From assembly GCF_900635775.1 (NCBI RefSeq), contig NZ_LR134167.1, positions 1,583,001 to 1,647,000 of the forward strand: DNA of 64,000 nucleotides, in the 5' to 3' direction. This DNA is from Avibacterium volantium (GTDB lineage Bacteria; Pseudomonadota; Gammaproteobacteria; Enterobacterales; Pasteurellaceae). The translations under genes and the position numbers were made by a program. A model generated the notes under the pieces. The model was not told where the DNA came from and did no database searches. It was given only the letters and a program-made list of their open reading frames with translations. This document shows, piece after piece, positions 31,479 through 41,275 of the stretch; positions within the stretch are counted from its first letter, which is position 1; each line of letters opens with the position of its first letter.

Positions 31479-31507
31479 GGTGTGGGTCTTCAGCCCGCAC
31501 CTTTTTT
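31479..31507 (+). terminator. Terminator between the SDR and MFS genes
   Basis: GGTGTGGG (31479-31486) pairs with CCCGCACC (31494-31501), with one G-U pair and a 7-nt loop, followed by six Us. It probably lowers transporter expression relative to the dehydrogenase. Confidence 0.8.
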
Positions 31508-31538
31508 ATTATTCATACGGACTAAATAGGAGGAAAAT

Positions 31539-32876
31539 ATGAATAATCAAAATGCAGTACAAGCCTCATCGCCAGAATTTAATAAACAACTTCGGCGGGC
31601 TAAATTCGGTGCAGCCATCGGCACTTCTCTCGACCAGATGGAAATGACTCTCTTCTCTCTCGCTTCGGCATTATGTTTTGGCCAAGTTTTCTTCCCTAAC
31701 GCATCACCTATTATTGGTTTAATCTCAGCTTTTGGTATTTATGGTGTAGGCTTTTTAGTTCGACCAATTGGGGGATTGATTTTCTCTCATTTAGGTGAAA
31801 CTCGTGGACGTAAATGGGTATTATCCACAACCGTCTTATTAATGGGATTAGCGACATTTAGTATTGGTTTAATTCCATCTTATGACAGCATTGGAATTTG
31901 GGCGCCAATACTCTTGATTATCTGCCGTTGTGTACAAGGTGCAGCTGTTGGTGCTGAATATACATCTGGCACAACTTATCTTACTGAAATCGCACCAATT
32001 GGCAAACGTGGTATTACGGCAAGCTATGTATGGGCTGGCGCGAGTGCAGGAACAGTTGTTGGTGGTTTAGTATGGACAGTTATCCTTGTTAGCCTTGATC
32101 GTAATGATTTAATTGCTTGGGGCTGGCGTATTCCATTTTTATTAACGATCTTTGTAACTGTTTTCGCTATTTGGATGCGCTTAAAATTGCACGAGTCACC
32201 TGTTTTTGTCGAAAAACAGAAAGAGTTCAAAGAACGTGCCAAACAAGCAATGCCTCTTGTTCAAGCGTGGAAACATTCTCGTAAAAATATGCTACGCGTT
32301 TTCGGTTTCACTTTTCCTTGTGTTGGACATTCATTTATGTACCAAGCATTTTTAGGTGGCTATATTGTAAACTATGTCCGCTCAGATGGTGGAGCAATTT
32401 TCTCAACTGCCACAGCAATTGGTGCAGTAGTTGGAATTTTTGGTGGACTATTCGGCGGCTGGCTCTCTGATAAAATTGGACGCCGTAAAGCAGGATTAAT
32501 TTACTCCATCATAATGTGTATCTTCCCATTCTTCGCCTTTATGATGGCAAATACAGGTGAACCAATCTTAATCGGTTTGATTATGATCTTCTGTTTCTGG
32601 TTCCCAGCAGAAGGCGCTATGGGTGTACAAAGCCCTCAACTACCAGAAATTTTCGGTTCTCGCTATCGTTACAGTGCATTAACTGTTGCGCGTGAAATTG
32701 GGGCTATTGGTGGTGGATTGGTACCAATGTTCTCATCCATTATTTTAGCCTATTTCGGGGGATGGCAAGCTGTAGCTATCTTTATGAGCTTATTAATGAT
32801 GATCACTGTATTCACAACTTACAATACCGTTGAAACTAAAGACCGTGACTTATTCGCCGAAGAAGATGCAATGTAA
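31539..32876 (+). CDS. MFS transporter, metabolite:H+ symporter (MHS) subfamily
   Basis: The 445-aa protein has twelve predicted transmembrane helices. Its MHS/ShiA/ProP-type motifs include HLGETRGRKWVL between helices 2 and 3, RCVQGAAVGAEYTSGTTYLTE in helix 4, and GGWLSDKIGRRKAGL in the second half. These transporters import organic acids or compatible solutes with protons. Its position behind the SDR gene suggests uptake of the dehydrogenase substrate (inference). An AGGAGG ribosome binding site precedes ATG 31539. Confidence 0.85.
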   Translation: MNNQNAVQASSPEFNKQLRRAKFGAAIGTSLDQMEMTLFSLASALCFGQVFFPNASPIIGLISAFGIYGVGFLVRPIGGLIFSHLGETRGRKWVLSTTVLLMGLATFSIGLIPSYDSIGIWAPILLIICRCVQGAAVGAEYTSGTTYLTEIAPIGKRGITASYVWAGASAGTVVGGLVWTVILVSLDRNDLIAWGWRIPFLLTIFVTVFAIWMRLKLHESPVFVEKQKEFKERAKQAMPLVQAWKHSRKNMLRVFGFTFPCVGHSFMYQAFLGGYIVNYVRSDGGAIFSTATAIGAVVGIFGGLFGGWLSDKIGRRKAGLIYSIIMCIFPFFAFMMANTGEPILIGLIMIFCFWFPAEGAMGVQSPQLPEIFGSRYRYSALTVAREIGAIGGGLVPMFSSIILAYFGGWQAVAIFMSLLMMITVFTTYNTVETKDRDLFAEEDAM

Positions 32877-32900
32877 TTATTACATCATTCATTAAATTAA

Positions 32901-32938
32901 AATGTAGAAGATGAAGATTGATCTTCTACATTTTTTAT
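32901..32938 (+). terminator. Terminator downstream of the MFS gene
   Basis: AATGTAGAAGAT (32901-32912) and ATCTTCTACATT (32921-32932) form a perfect 12-bp stem with an 8-nt loop and a U-run. Confidence 0.9.
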
Positions 32939-33037
32939 TTCTACCTTTGCTACTTACCTCATAAATTTTGCTGTAAAAATCACCGCTCTTTGCTAGAATG
33001 TTATTTATTGTTCTATCGAACTGTGCATAAAAATAAT

Positions 33038-33208
33038 ATGAAGAAACAAATATTCGATCGCTTAATCAAAAGCGCAGAACAAATGGTTGCGATTGAAAAA
33101 GGTAAAATGATTCCCCTAGCTAATTCAATAACCACTTTCCATATTCCAAATATAAAAAAGATTCGAGCAAATACCCAACTAAAACAAAAACGTCCCGAGT
33201 TTCCTTAG
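33038..33208 (+). pseudogene. Truncated NadS/HigA-type antitoxin remnant
   Basis: The 56-residue reading from ATG 33038 starts MKKQIFDRLIKSAEQMVAIEKG and continues PNIKKIRANTQLKQ. This resembles the N-terminal part of XRE-type antitoxins of the NadS/HigA group, where a helix-turn-helix would follow directly. Here the frame stops after KQKRPEFP, so the DNA-binding domain is missing. No toxin gene is found on either side. It lies in AT-rich DNA between the MFS terminator and nagK. The assignment rests on residue pattern recognition, not on a search. Confidence 0.5.
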
Positions 33209-33230
33209 GGCGCAAAATAAAAATCAAACA

Positions 33231-34145
33231 CTATCTCGAAAGAAACAATGCTGCAGCACCGCGGACGCCGCCGGAATCGCCGTATTTGGCTTTTTTGATC
33301 ACTGGCACTTTGGCGCTGCGCATTAGGTGTTTAGGCAGGGCTTTTGGTAGTGCTTCGTAGAGATAATCAAAATTGGATAAACCGCCGCCGAGTACGATTA
33401 AATGCGGGTCAAGGGCTGTTATGATGTTGCCGATAGAAATGGCGGCGAGTTCCACAAACATTTCCACAAATTCCACCGCACTTTGATCTTTCGCGTAAAA
33501 ACGCTGGATAATTTCTTTGGCTGATAGGCTTTCCCCTTTGAGATCGCGGTACAGCATTTCAAATCCACGGCCTGAAAGATAGGTGTCTAAGCAGGCTTGA
33601 TTGCCGCAGCCGCAAGGGTAGATTGGTGCTTTGTCCCAGCCGAGCAATTTTAAGGCGTGGTAATTCAGCTGCATATGCCCCAGTTCGCCCGCCATTCCGA
33701 TTTGTCCTGAGTAGATTTTGCCGTCAACCACTAAACCGCCGCCAAAACCTGTGCCAAGGATCAAGCCTAACACGCTTGGATATTGCTGATTTTCTTCTGC
33801 CCAAGCCTCTGATAAGGCAAAACAATTTGCGTCATTTTCTGCCCGCACTTCGCGATCTAAACGCTGGCTTAAATCTTGTAAAATAGGTTTGTTGTCTGCC
33901 ACGCGAATATTGGTGATTTCCGCCAAGCCTGTTTCGTGATTCACAAAACCCGGTAAGCCCAGCCCTACTGTGCCTTTTTCGCCAAATTTTTCATCGGCTT
34001 TTTTCACCAAATTCACAATGGTATCAAGCCATTGTTCGTAACTCTCTTTTGGCGTATCCACCCGTTCGGAATATTGTTTTTCCAATTTTTCATTGAATAC
34101 GGCAAGCTCAATTTTTGTGCCGCCAATATCAAATCCGTATAACAT
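33231..34145 (-). CDS. nagK: N-acetyl-D-glucosamine kinase NagK
   Basis: NagK is a ROK-family kinase that phosphorylates GlcNAc recycled from cell wall or host glycans. The 304-aa protein has the phosphate-binding motif [14 protein letters not shown] and the catalytic Asp in [23 protein letters not shown], the zinc-binding GELGHM and [18 protein letters not shown] follow. It aligns throughout with E. coli NagK. A NanK or Mlc role is less likely, as there is no helix-turn-helix and the spacing matches NagK. Confidence 0.92.
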   Translation of the reverse strand: MLYGFDIGGTKIELAVFNEKLEKQYSERVDTPKESYEQWLDTIVNLVKKADEKFGEKGTVGLGLPGFVNHETGLAEITNIRVADNKPILQDLSQRLDREVRAENDANCFALSEAWAEENQQYPSVLGLILGTGFGGGLVVDGKIYSGQIGMAGELGHMQLNYHALKLLGWDKAPIYPCGCGNQACLDTYLSGRGFEMLYRDLKGESLSAKEIIQRFYAKDQSAVEFVEMFVELAAISIGNIITALDPHLIVLGGGLSNFDYLYEALPKALPKHLMRSAKVPVIKKAKYGDSGGVRGAAALFLSR

Positions 34146-34189
34146 TGTTCACCTCAAAAAATAATTAAAAATCTGACCGCGCTTTCTTA

Positions 34190-34927
34190 TTACGCTCTAT
34201 CTTGCAAAGTGCAGTTGAAAATCGGTTTGTTTTTGATCCAATCGAATAATCCACAATGAAACACCCACGCCAGCAACACGGAAACCAATAAATCAATCGG
34301 GTAATGCATTCCTAAACGTAAACGGCTGACTAGCATTAGCACCGCCCAAATAGCAATGCCTGCGGTGAGATATTTCATTCCTTTATTGTTACGTCCAAGC
34401 AGCTGCCCAAATCCTACCGCAAGCATTAGCCAAGTGGCGGCAAAAATGCTGTGGCCAGATGGGAAAGAATAGCCTGTTTCTTTGCTACGGTGATGCACCA
34501 AATGGGCATCAACTTGTTTATCTGCATAATAATCCAACACGATTTGTTCACGCGCTTTGCGAGGTTGATCGTAAAAATAGTCAGGGCTAACGCTTGATTT
34601 TTCTGTTAATTGCACAATAAAAGGACGAGGTTCAGCAAACACCGTTTTGAGCGCCGATTTCACCCCTTGGGTTACCCCAACAGAAATCGCCATCACTGCA
34701 ATCACCGCAAGGGCTTGTTTTTTATCTGCAATACAGAAAAAATACGCAACAGCAAACACGCCACAAGTGATAATGGCATAAGGCACACTACCTGTTTCGG
34801 TAATAAAATAAAGCAACGTATCAATTTGTGTATAATTTGTACCCCCTTGCCAATGCCAGTTAATTAACCACGCAAAAAAAGGCACACAACAAAGCAATAA
34901 GGTATATAATGATAAGCGTTTTAACAT
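34190..34927 (-). CDS. pgpB: Phosphatidylglycerophosphatase B (PAP2 family)
   Basis: PgpB is an inner-membrane lipid phosphatase acting on PGP, undecaprenyl-PP and related substrates. The 245-aa protein has about six transmembrane helices and the three PAP2 motifs in order: KTVFAEPRP, YSFPSGHSIFA and SRLRLGMHYPIDLL. The start is ATG 34927, with GGAGTG upstream; the longer reading from 34972 would overlap the ribA promoter area. It is divergent from ribA with 70 bp between starts. Confidence 0.9.
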   Translation of the reverse strand: MLKRLSLYTLLLCCVPFFAWLINWHWQGGTNYTQIDTLLYFITETGSVPYAIITCGVFAVAYFFCIADKKQALAVIAVMAISVGVTQGVKSALKTVFAEPRPFIVQLTEKSSVSPDYFYDQPRKAREQIVLDYYADKQVDAHLVHHRSKETGYSFPSGHSIFAATWLMLAVGFGQLLGRNNKGMKYLTAGIAIWAVLMLVSRLRLGMHYPIDLLVSVLLAWVFHCGLFDWIKNKPIFNCTLQDRA

Positions 34928-34997
34928 TTTAATCACTCCATAAATTTGAGTGCGTATTTTAGCATTATTCAATAAAAAAAGAATGAAGGATTTAGCG

Positions 34998-35660
34998 ATG
35001 ACAAAAATTCAACGGGTTACGGAAGCAAATTTACCGACCGAATTTGGTTTATTCCGCATTGTGGGCTTTGAGTTTCCCGACACCAAAAAAGAACACGTTG
35101 CCTTGGTAATGGGCGATATTAGCAATCAAGATGAGCCAGTTTTGGCACGCATTCACTCAGAATGTTTAACGGGCGATGCGTTGCATAGCCTGAAATGCGA
35201 TTGCGGTTTTCAGCTTGCCACCGCACTACGTCAAATTAGTGAAGAAGGCCGTGGCGTGCTGATTTATCACCGCGAAGAAGGCCGCGGCATTGGCTTAATT
35301 AACAAGATCCGTGCTTATTCTTTACAAGATCAAGGAATGGATACCATTGAAGCCAACCTTGCTTTGGGCTTTGCCGCAGATGAGCGTAATTTTGAAGTTT
35401 GTGCGGATATTTTTGATCTACTCGGTGTAAAGCAAGTTCGCCTGCTCACCAACAACCCTAACAAAATCGACACAATGAAAAAAGCGGGGATCAACGTGGT
35501 GGAACGCGTTCCGTTAAACGTAGGCGAAAACCGCTACAACACGGAATATTTAGACACCAAAGCGAAAAAAATGGGCCATTTCATCGTGCATAACAATCAG
35601 AAACACCTAATGACCTGCCCACATTGTCAGGAAGAAGTGCCTACTCCTGATAAAGATTAA
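34998..35660 (+). CDS. ribA: GTP cyclohydrolase II RibA
   Basis: RibA catalyses the first step of riboflavin synthesis. The 220-aa product from ATG 34998 (AAGGA 8 nt upstream) has the zinc ligands in [20 protein letters not shown], the catalytic region [18 protein letters not shown], and [13 protein letters not shown] near the C-terminus. It is a stand-alone RibA without a fused RibB domain. No FMN riboswitch is seen in the 70-bp region to pgpB. Confidence 0.95.
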   Translation: MTKIQRVTEANLPTEFGLFRIVGFEFPDTKKEHVALVMGDISNQDEPVLARIHSECLTGDALHSLKCDCGFQLATALRQISEEGRGVLIYHREEGRGIGLINKIRAYSLQDQGMDTIEANLALGFAADERNFEVCADIFDLLGVKQVRLLTNNPNKIDTMKKAGINVVERVPLNVGENRYNTEYLDTKAKKMGHFIVHNNQKHLMTCPHCQEEVPTPDKD

Positions 35661-35669
35661 TAAGTAAAC

Positions 35670-35702
35670 AATAGCTCAATAACATATTGAGCTATTTTTT
35701 TG
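35670..35702 (+). terminator. Terminator of ribA
   Basis: AATAGCTCAATA (35670-35681) pairs with TATTGAGCTATT (35685-35696), a 12-bp stem with a 3-nt loop followed by a long U-run. Confidence 0.9.
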
Positions 35703-35794
35703 GAATTTGGATCGCAAAACTAATTTATCGTTGTCGCCTAAATTAACCCTTTTTCCTATGCTAAGAGCAGCTAAAATAAAACATACTCAAAACA

Positions 35795-36286
35795 ATGCAG
35801 GTTGAATTTTTAGAAGATCATTTCCAAAATATATCCCATCAGTTTGCCTACTTTAAAGTAGGAAAAATTGATTACATTATCGACTTTTCAAATGATATTG
35901 ACCTATTAACAAATCTTACAGATAACCAAGAAATTTTAAGTTTAATCAATGGCAAACAAACTTATACCATAAAATTTGCTGTAAAAGAATATTATGAAAG
36001 TACTCAAGCAGACATCGAGTTATACGCTGCGCCTAAAGGACAAAAATTCTCTCGCAATCTCATAAAAGAACTCAAAGAACAACTTGAATCACTGCTTTAT
36101 TATCACTACTTACAATATCAACCAGAATGCTATTTTTTCATTGCTGAAAGACCTTCTTTAGTTCGAATGTATCAAAAAATGTGCGATAATCGTCATCCAA
36201 TTCTCAATGAATTTCAAGCAATCACAAAATTAGGTCATAATCAAGACTGCTTTATAGTCAAAACCCCACGTTATGGAGCAAGATAA
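35795..36286 (+). CDS. Hypothetical protein of a two-gene module
   Basis: I do not recognise this 163-aa protein. It is soluble by appearance, with no signal or transmembrane segment. An N-terminal beta-rich half (FKVGKIDYIIDF, KQTYTIKFAVKEYY) is followed by a helix with KFSRNLIKELKEQLESLLYYHYL and a C-terminal part with ECYFFIAERPSLVRMYQKM. The alternation of strands and a central long helix is compatible with an alpha/beta fold. Its stop codon overlaps the start of a 42-aa gene (TAATG). No ribosome binding site is evident, so the start is provisional. The DNA is AT-rich and lacks uptake signals. Confidence 0.65.
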   Translation: MQVEFLEDHFQNISHQFAYFKVGKIDYIIDFSNDIDLLTNLTDNQEILSLINGKQTYTIKFAVKEYYESTQADIELYAAPKGQKFSRNLIKELKEQLESLLYYHYLQYQPECYFFIAERPSLVRMYQKMCDNRHPILNEFQAITKLGHNQDCFIVKTPRYGAR

Positions 36287-36414
36287 TGAAAGAGCAAAAA
36301 TACACGGCCGCAGAGCTTAAACGTCAAGCGATGGAATTATCACGCTTAGCTTATCAACAGGCAAAAAAGAATGCTGAAAACACATCACATTTAAACACAA
36401 CAAAATCTAAATAG
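36286..36414 (+). CDS. Small protein (42 aa) translationally coupled to the preceding gene
   Basis: The gene starts MKEQKYTAAELKRQAMELS and ends NTTKSK. It is charged, with a single predicted amphipathic helix (about residues 7-30, Lys/Glu/Ala-rich). GGAG lies 7 nt before ATG 36286, and that ATG overlaps the previous stop codon in TAATG, strong evidence for a real coupled gene. The size and arrangement resemble toxin-antitoxin or protein-plus-modulator pairs, but there is no sequence support for any such function. Confidence 0.6.
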   Translation: MKEQKYTAAELKRQAMELSRLAYQQAKKNAENTSHLNTTKSK

Positions 36415-36571
36415 CGTGTAATTTGAAAGCGTAATAAGTCATCTAACCAGCTAACTGCAAAAAACACTACTTTTTTTGTAAAAAACGCATAAAATATTCG
36501 GTAGATTTGCACCCTAAGTAAAATATTGCTAAAGTGCGTACTAATTTTGCCGAAAATACTAGGAATAACAA

Positions 36572-37525
36572 ATGAGCCAAGAATATTTAGATTTTGAACT
36601 CCCGATTGCTGAACTTGAAGCAAAAATTGAATCCTTGCGAGCAGTGGCGGGGCAAGATGATGAAATTAATCTTGATGATGAAATTGCTCGCTTACAGAAA
36701 AAAAGCGAAGAATTAACCAAAAAAACCTTTGCCAACTTAGATGCGTGGCAAGTTTCTCGTATGGCTCGCCACCCAAATCGTCCTTATACCTTAGATTACA
36801 TCGAACAAATTTTCACCGAGTTTGAAGAACTCGCAGGCGATCGTGCTTTTGCAGATGATAAAGCCATTGTGGGCGGTTTAGCTCGTTTAGACGGCAAGCC
36901 CGTTATGGTGATTGGCCACCAAAAAGGACGCACGGTAAAAGAGAAAGTGAAACGTAACTTTGGTATGCCAGCCCCTGAAGGCTATCGCAAAGCGTTACGT
37001 TTAATGGAAATGGCAGAACGTTTTAAATTGCCAATCATCACCTTTATTGACACCCCAGGTGCGTACCCTGGTGTGGGCGCGGAAGAGCGCGGACAATCAG
37101 AAGCCATTGCGCGCAACTTGCGTGAAATGTCAATGCTAAAAGTGCCAATTATTTGTACAGTAATTGGTGAAGGCGGTTCTGGTGGCGCGTTAGCCATTGG
37201 CGTGGGCGATAAAGTCAATATGTTGCAATACAGCACTTATTCAGTGATTTCCCCTGAAGGCTGTGCTTCCATTTTATGGAAAAGTGCCGACAAAGCCTCT
37301 ACCGCCGCAGAAGTGATGGGTTTAACCGCAGATCGTCTGCAAAAATTACAACTTATCGATAACATTATCCCTGAGCCATTGGGCGGTGCTCATCGCAATT
37401 ATGAGCAAATGGCGCAAAATCTTAAACAGCGTTTACTGACAGATTTAGCGGATTTAGAAATTCTTGATCCAGATACACTGCTCGAACGCCGTTACCAACG
37501 CCTAATGAGCTACGGTTATTGCTAA
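36572..37525 (+). CDS. accA: Acetyl-CoA carboxylase carboxyltransferase subunit alpha
   Basis: AccA forms the carboxyltransferase with AccD in the first step of fatty-acid synthesis. The 317-aa protein begins with an N-terminal helical segment ([19 protein letters not shown]) and has the crotonase-like core with [39 protein letters not shown] and [14 protein letters not shown]. It is a single gene with its own ribosome binding site and terminator. Confidence 0.96.
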   Translation: MSQEYLDFELPIAELEAKIESLRAVAGQDDEINLDDEIARLQKKSEELTKKTFANLDAWQVSRMARHPNRPYTLDYIEQIFTEFEELAGDRAFADDKAIVGGLARLDGKPVMVIGHQKGRTVKEKVKRNFGMPAPEGYRKALRLMEMAERFKLPIITFIDTPGAYPGVGAEERGQSEAIARNLREMSMLKVPIICTVIGEGGSGGALAIGVGDKVNMLQYSTYSVISPEGCASILWKSADKASTAAEVMGLTADRLQKLQLIDNIIPEPLGGAHRNYEQMAQNLKQRLLTDLADLEILDPDTLLERRYQRLMSYGYC

Positions 37526-37533
37526 ATAAAAAT

Positions 37534-37557
37534 GTGCGGTTTTTTAACCGCACTTTT
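37534..37557 (+). terminator. Terminator of accA containing an uptake signal
   Basis: GTGCGGTT (37534-37541) pairs with AACCGCAC (37546-37553) around four Ts, followed by TTTT. It contains a full uptake signal in its 3' arm. Confidence 0.75.
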
Positions 37558-37595
37558 ACTTTCAAGCGTTATTAGAAAGCATAAAGGATAGCAAA

Positions 37596-38456
37596 ATGAA
37601 ACATCTTCTTTCCATTCAATCTCACGTCGTTTACGGTTATGCGGGCAATAAATCTGCCACTTTTCCAATGCAATTACTCGGCATTGATGTGTGGGCATTG
37701 AACACCGTGCAATTTTCCAATCACACTCAATATGGCCAATGGACGGGAATGGTAATGCCACCAGCACAAATTGGCGAAATCGTGCAAGGCATTGATAATA
37801 TTGGTCAATTACATCAATGTGATGCGGTGATTTCAGGTTATATTGGTGCGGCGGAGCAAGTGGAAGAAATCATTAATGCGGTGCAAAAAGTGAAATCTCG
37901 CAATCCTAACGCCGTTTATTTGTGCGATCCTGTGATGGGCCACCCCGACAAAGGCTGTATTGTGGCTGATGGTGTGAAAGAAAATCTCATCAACCTTGCA
38001 ATGGCAAAAGCCGATATCATCACCCCTAATTTAGTGGAATTGCGTGAGCTGAGCGGTTTGCCAGTAGAAAACTTTGCTCAAGCCATTGAAGCGGTAAAAG
38101 CAATTTTAGCCAAAGGGCCGAAAAAAGTGCTGGTGAAACATCTTAGCAAAGTGGGGCAAGATCCAAGCCAGTTTGAAATGCTCCTCGCCAATGAGCAAGG
38201 CATTTGGCACATCAGCCGTCCGCTGCACCAATTTGCTAAAGAACCTGTGGGCGTGGGCGATTTAACCGCGGGGCTATTTATGGCGAATCTGCTTAATGGC
38301 AAAACGGACGTGGAAGCCTTTGAGCATACCGCCAATGCCGTGAATGATGTAATGACGGTAACGCAACAGCAGGATAATTATGAACTGCAAATTGTGGCTG
38401 CGCGTGAACAGATTGTTCGCCCTGTGAGCCAATTTAACGCTGTGAAAATCGCCTAA
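37596..38456 (+). CDS. pdxY: Pyridoxal kinase PdxY
   Basis: PdxY phosphorylates pyridoxal in B6 salvage. The 286-aa ribokinase-fold protein begins [21 protein letters not shown]. It contains [20 protein letters not shown] and the C-terminal [15 protein letters not shown] with its catalytic Asp. AAAGGATAGC before ATG 37596 offers a ribosome binding site. tilS begins 13 nt after its end, so the two are probably co-transcribed. Confidence 0.94.
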   Translation: MKHLLSIQSHVVYGYAGNKSATFPMQLLGIDVWALNTVQFSNHTQYGQWTGMVMPPAQIGEIVQGIDNIGQLHQCDAVISGYIGAAEQVEEIINAVQKVKSRNPNAVYLCDPVMGHPDKGCIVADGVKENLINLAMAKADIITPNLVELRELSGLPVENFAQAIEAVKAILAKGPKKVLVKHLSKVGQDPSQFEMLLANEQGIWHISRPLHQFAKEPVGVGDLTAGLFMANLLNGKTDVEAFEHTANAVNDVMTVTQQQDNYELQIVAAREQIVRPVSQFNAVKIA

Positions 38457-38469
38457 CATTGCCCTTGCT

Positions 38470-39750
38470 ATGACGCTAATTGAGCAATTTCAACAGCAAT
38501 TACAACGCCAGCCCCACTCGCATTTTCTGATTGCCTTAAGCGGTGGGCTGGACTCTACCGTGTTGCTTGCGCTTTTAGCAAAATTACGCGAAAAACAACC
38601 GCACTTCCAGCTGCGCGCGATCCATATTCACCACGGCTTAAGCCCAAATGCTGATGATTGGACGCGCCACTGCCAACAGCTTTGCCAACAATTTTCCATT
38701 CCTTTGATCGTGGAAAAAGTTCAGCTGACACAAGGAATGGGCATTGAAGCTGCCGCTCGCCAAGCCCGTTATCACGCCATTCAACGCCATATTTTGCCGC
38801 AAGAAATGTTGGTTACTGCCCATCATCAACAAGATCAAACCGAAACCTTTTTTCTTGCCTTGAAAAGAGGTAGCGGTGTCAGCGGATTATCAGCGATGAA
38901 AACGCAAAGTGCGGTGTTTAATTTCACGATTTTTCGCCCCCTGCTCCCCTTCTCTCGCCAGCAACTTCATCAATATGCCATTGAAAATCAGCTAAGCTGG
39001 ATTGAAGACGAAAGCAATCAAAATAACCAGTACGAACGCAATTTTTTACGCAATCAAATTTTGCCCCAACTGCGTGAACGCTGGACGTATTTCGATCAAG
39101 CAGTGCAACGCAGTGCCACCCATTGTGCCGAGCAACAACAGCTTTTAGCCGAATTATTACAGCCAGAGTTGGAAAAATATTTGGACAAAACACACCGCAC
39201 TTTTGATTTAACGGATTTCTCGCAATGGTCTGATTTGAAACAAAAAGCCCTACTCCGCTTATGGCTGGAAACCTTGCAGCAGCCAATGCCCTCCACCAAG
39301 CAGTTGGAACAATTAATTCAAGACGTGATTTTTGCCGAAATGGATCGCAATCCGCAATTTCAGCTTGGCGATAAAATGCTCCGCCGTTATCAACATCGGT
39401 TGTATCTCACCGAGCATTTTGCCGATCTCCGCCAGCTTAGCCTGCCCGTAACCCTCAACCAACCTATAACTTTGCCCGACAAGTTAGGGCAAATTTGCTT
39501 AACGGAAACCCCAACGGGCGTGCAAGCAATGTGGCAAGATTACATTCAGCCCCTGCCTAAACCTGAAGCCCCTATTAGTATTCGCTTCGCCTATTCAGGC
39601 AAAGTGAGAAACCTAAATGGCATTAACCAAGATATCAAAAAATGCTGGCAAGCCCATAATATCCCCGTTTGGCAACGCAACCGCATTCCACTGATTTTTT
39701 ATGGCGAAACCTTTCAAAGTGCGGTGGGATTTTTTCAGAATTTTATCTAA
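38470..39750 (+). CDS. tilS: tRNA(Ile)-lysidine synthetase TilS
   Basis: TilS converts C34 of the CAU-anticodon tRNA-Ile to lysidine. The 426-aa protein has the PP-loop [13 protein letters not shown] (25-37), the [11 protein letters not shown] segment, [21 protein letters not shown], and the C-terminal TilS domain. It ends in a normal stop 83 bp before an IS remnant, whose hairpin probably now acts as its transcript end. Confidence 0.95.
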   Translation: MTLIEQFQQQLQRQPHSHFLIALSGGLDSTVLLALLAKLREKQPHFQLRAIHIHHGLSPNADDWTRHCQQLCQQFSIPLIVEKVQLTQGMGIEAAARQARYHAIQRHILPQEMLVTAHHQQDQTETFFLALKRGSGVSGLSAMKTQSAVFNFTIFRPLLPFSRQQLHQYAIENQLSWIEDESNQNNQYERNFLRNQILPQLRERWTYFDQAVQRSATHCAEQQQLLAELLQPELEKYLDKTHRTFDLTDFSQWSDLKQKALLRLWLETLQQPMPSTKQLEQLIQDVIFAEMDRNPQFQLGDKMLRRYQHRLYLTEHFADLRQLSLPVTLNQPITLPDKLGQICLTETPTGVQAMWQDYIQPLPKPEAPISIRFAYSGKVRNLNGINQDIKKCWQAHNIPVWQRNRIPLIFYGETFQSAVGFFQNFI

Positions 39751-39832
39751 CCCCCTGAATTGCTTTCCAATTTCACCGTACTATGGTCTTAACGCAGTAT
39801 AGATAATAAACATAAAAAAAGTGCGGTGAAAA

Positions 39833-39946
39833 TGATCTGCACCCCAAAAGTTGGACTAAACAACCAATTGATTAAGGTGCAGATTTTTTATGACTAAATA
39901 TACTCAACGTTTCAAACAACAAGTGCTCGACTTTTATCCTGGCTAA
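39833..39946 (+). mobile_element. Left-end remnant of an IS3-family (IS150-like) insertion sequence
   Basis: The stretch begins TGATCTGCACCCCAAAAG, similar to IS150-type terminal repeats (CTGCACCC...TTGGAC). It then carries a start ATG at 39890 with MTKYTQRFKQQVLDFY, the typical beginning of the helix-turn-helix OrfA of such elements. The frame ends after 18 codons at 39946, and nothing else of the element is recognisable before the next gene ends at 39965. An inverted repeat ATCTGCACC (39835-39843)/GGTGCAGAT (39876-39884) followed by six Ts forms a terminator-like hairpin. Confidence 0.7.
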
Positions 39947-39964
39947 TCAATGAAAAATGATCAC

Positions 39965-41266
39965 TTAATCCTGTGGCTTACTCGCCATTATTTCAATAAT
40001 TTGTACATCAGTATGTTGCATACTTTTACAAGCGATCGCACATAAATTATCAATACTTTGATCCACACAGTGATCCACTATGCCTTCATTTCCTGTAACA
40101 CCGGTTTGGTTCATTGCCATCAGCACGGATTTATAGGCTGAAGTCACACTGGTTGAAACTTTCATCGCACAGCTATTCGCTGCACCATCACAAATCATTC
40201 CGCTAATATCACCAATCATACTGCTGATTGCCATTGCTGCCGTATCAAATTTATTGGTGAGTAGGTAAGAAATCCCCGCGCAACTTCCCATTGCAGCGGT
40301 GCTTACCGCACAAAGCGCTGAAAGTTTCGGCAATTTACTATGAATAAAAATCGCCATTAGATGCGATAAAAATAATGCTCTAATTCGTTTCTCTTCATCA
40401 GCTTGAATGTGATCGGCAACCACAACCACAGGCATTGTCGCTGTAATCCCCTGATTTCCCGATCCTGAATTACTCATCGCGGGAAGTGTTGCTCCGCCCA
40501 TTCTGGCATCGGACGCGGCGGTGGTGTTAATCATTATGCGGGAAAGCAAGTCATCTGACATTAAGCCATCGCCAATATGTTTTTGTAGCGTGCGTCCAAT
40601 ATGTAAACCGTAATCATTGCGAAGCCCTTCTGCTGATAATGCCGCATTAAGTTTTTCCGCTTGGTGGATAAATTTGATCTTTTCTAATTCAATTTGTGTA
40701 GCAAAATCAAAAATATCTTTGGCTTTTAATTGGTTAAACATTGCATAAGGATCGATCTGCTGTGCTTGGCTTTCTTCCGCTTTAAACAACGCATCACCAT
40801 TTTTTTCAATCAGAATAATATTCGTATGTTGCCCTTGAATAACCACTCTCACCCAATCTTCACCCGCATAAATCGTGGATTCTGCATACAAAATTTGGTC
40901 GGTCTGCTTAATGCTTACTTTTACTTTATGCTGCTGAAGTAGTTGTTTTGCTTGTTCAACTTGCTCTGGGGTAATTTTCTTCAACACTTCTAAGCCCCCA
41001 GAGGCATCACCACCTAGTGCCCCCACTGCTGCGGCTATGGGTAACCCAACCATTCCAGTTCCCGGTACGGCAACGCCTAAACCATTTTTCATTAGATTAG
41101 GTGAAACCTTCGCAACAATTTTTTCGGGATATTGCCCTAAATGTTGGGCGGCAGTTGCTGAAGCTAACGCCAATGAAATCGGTTCTGTACAGCCTAAAGC
41201 AGGAACCACATCTTGTTGAACAATATTAATTAGTGCAGTCTCAAAATTTCGTAATTTTTCGTTCAT
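39965..41266 (-). CDS. cyuA: L-cysteine desulfidase CyuA/CdsB (UPF0597 family)
   Basis: This iron-sulfur enzyme breaks L-cysteine into pyruvate, ammonia and sulfide. The 433-aa protein has the conserved cysteines in [34 protein letters not shown] and [14 protein letters not shown], and the Gly-rich [16 protein letters not shown] motif. ATG 41266 has AGGAG with a 6-nt spacer; ATG 41269 is too close. Its ribosome binding site overlaps the stop of the transporter gene, so the two are coupled. It is the last gene of a regulator-transporter-enzyme operon, the same transporter/enzyme pair as E. coli cyuPA (yhaOM). Confidence 0.88.
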   Translation of the reverse strand: MNEKLRNFETALINIVQQDVVPALGCTEPISLALASATAAQHLGQYPEKIVAKVSPNLMKNGLGVAVPGTGMVGLPIAAAVGALGGDASGGLEVLKKITPEQVEQAKQLLQQHKVKVSIKQTDQILYAESTIYAGEDWVRVVIQGQHTNIILIEKNGDALFKAEESQAQQIDPYAMFNQLKAKDIFDFATQIELEKIKFIHQAEKLNAALSAEGLRNDYGLHIGRTLQKHIGDGLMSDDLLSRIMINTTAASDARMGGATLPAMSNSGSGNQGITATMPVVVVADHIQADEEKRIRALFLSHLMAIFIHSKLPKLSALCAVSTAAMGSCAGISYLLTNKFDTAAMAISSMIGDISGMICDGAANSCAMKVSTSVTSAYKSVLMAMNQTGVTGNEGIVDHCVDQSIDNLCAIACKSMQHTDVQIIEIMASKPQD

Positions 41267-41275
41267 CATAAGCTC

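Noticed and set aside
32918..33037. N-terminal extension of the antitoxin-like frame
   Set aside because: The upstream residues are Phe/Tyr/Cys-rich translation of AT-rich spacer; the internal ATG at 33038 begins the recognisable part.
36354..36623. 89-aa minus-strand frame overlapping the accA start
   Set aside because: It overlaps the start of accA and the 42-aa gene on the other strand, and has no ribosome binding site or family features.
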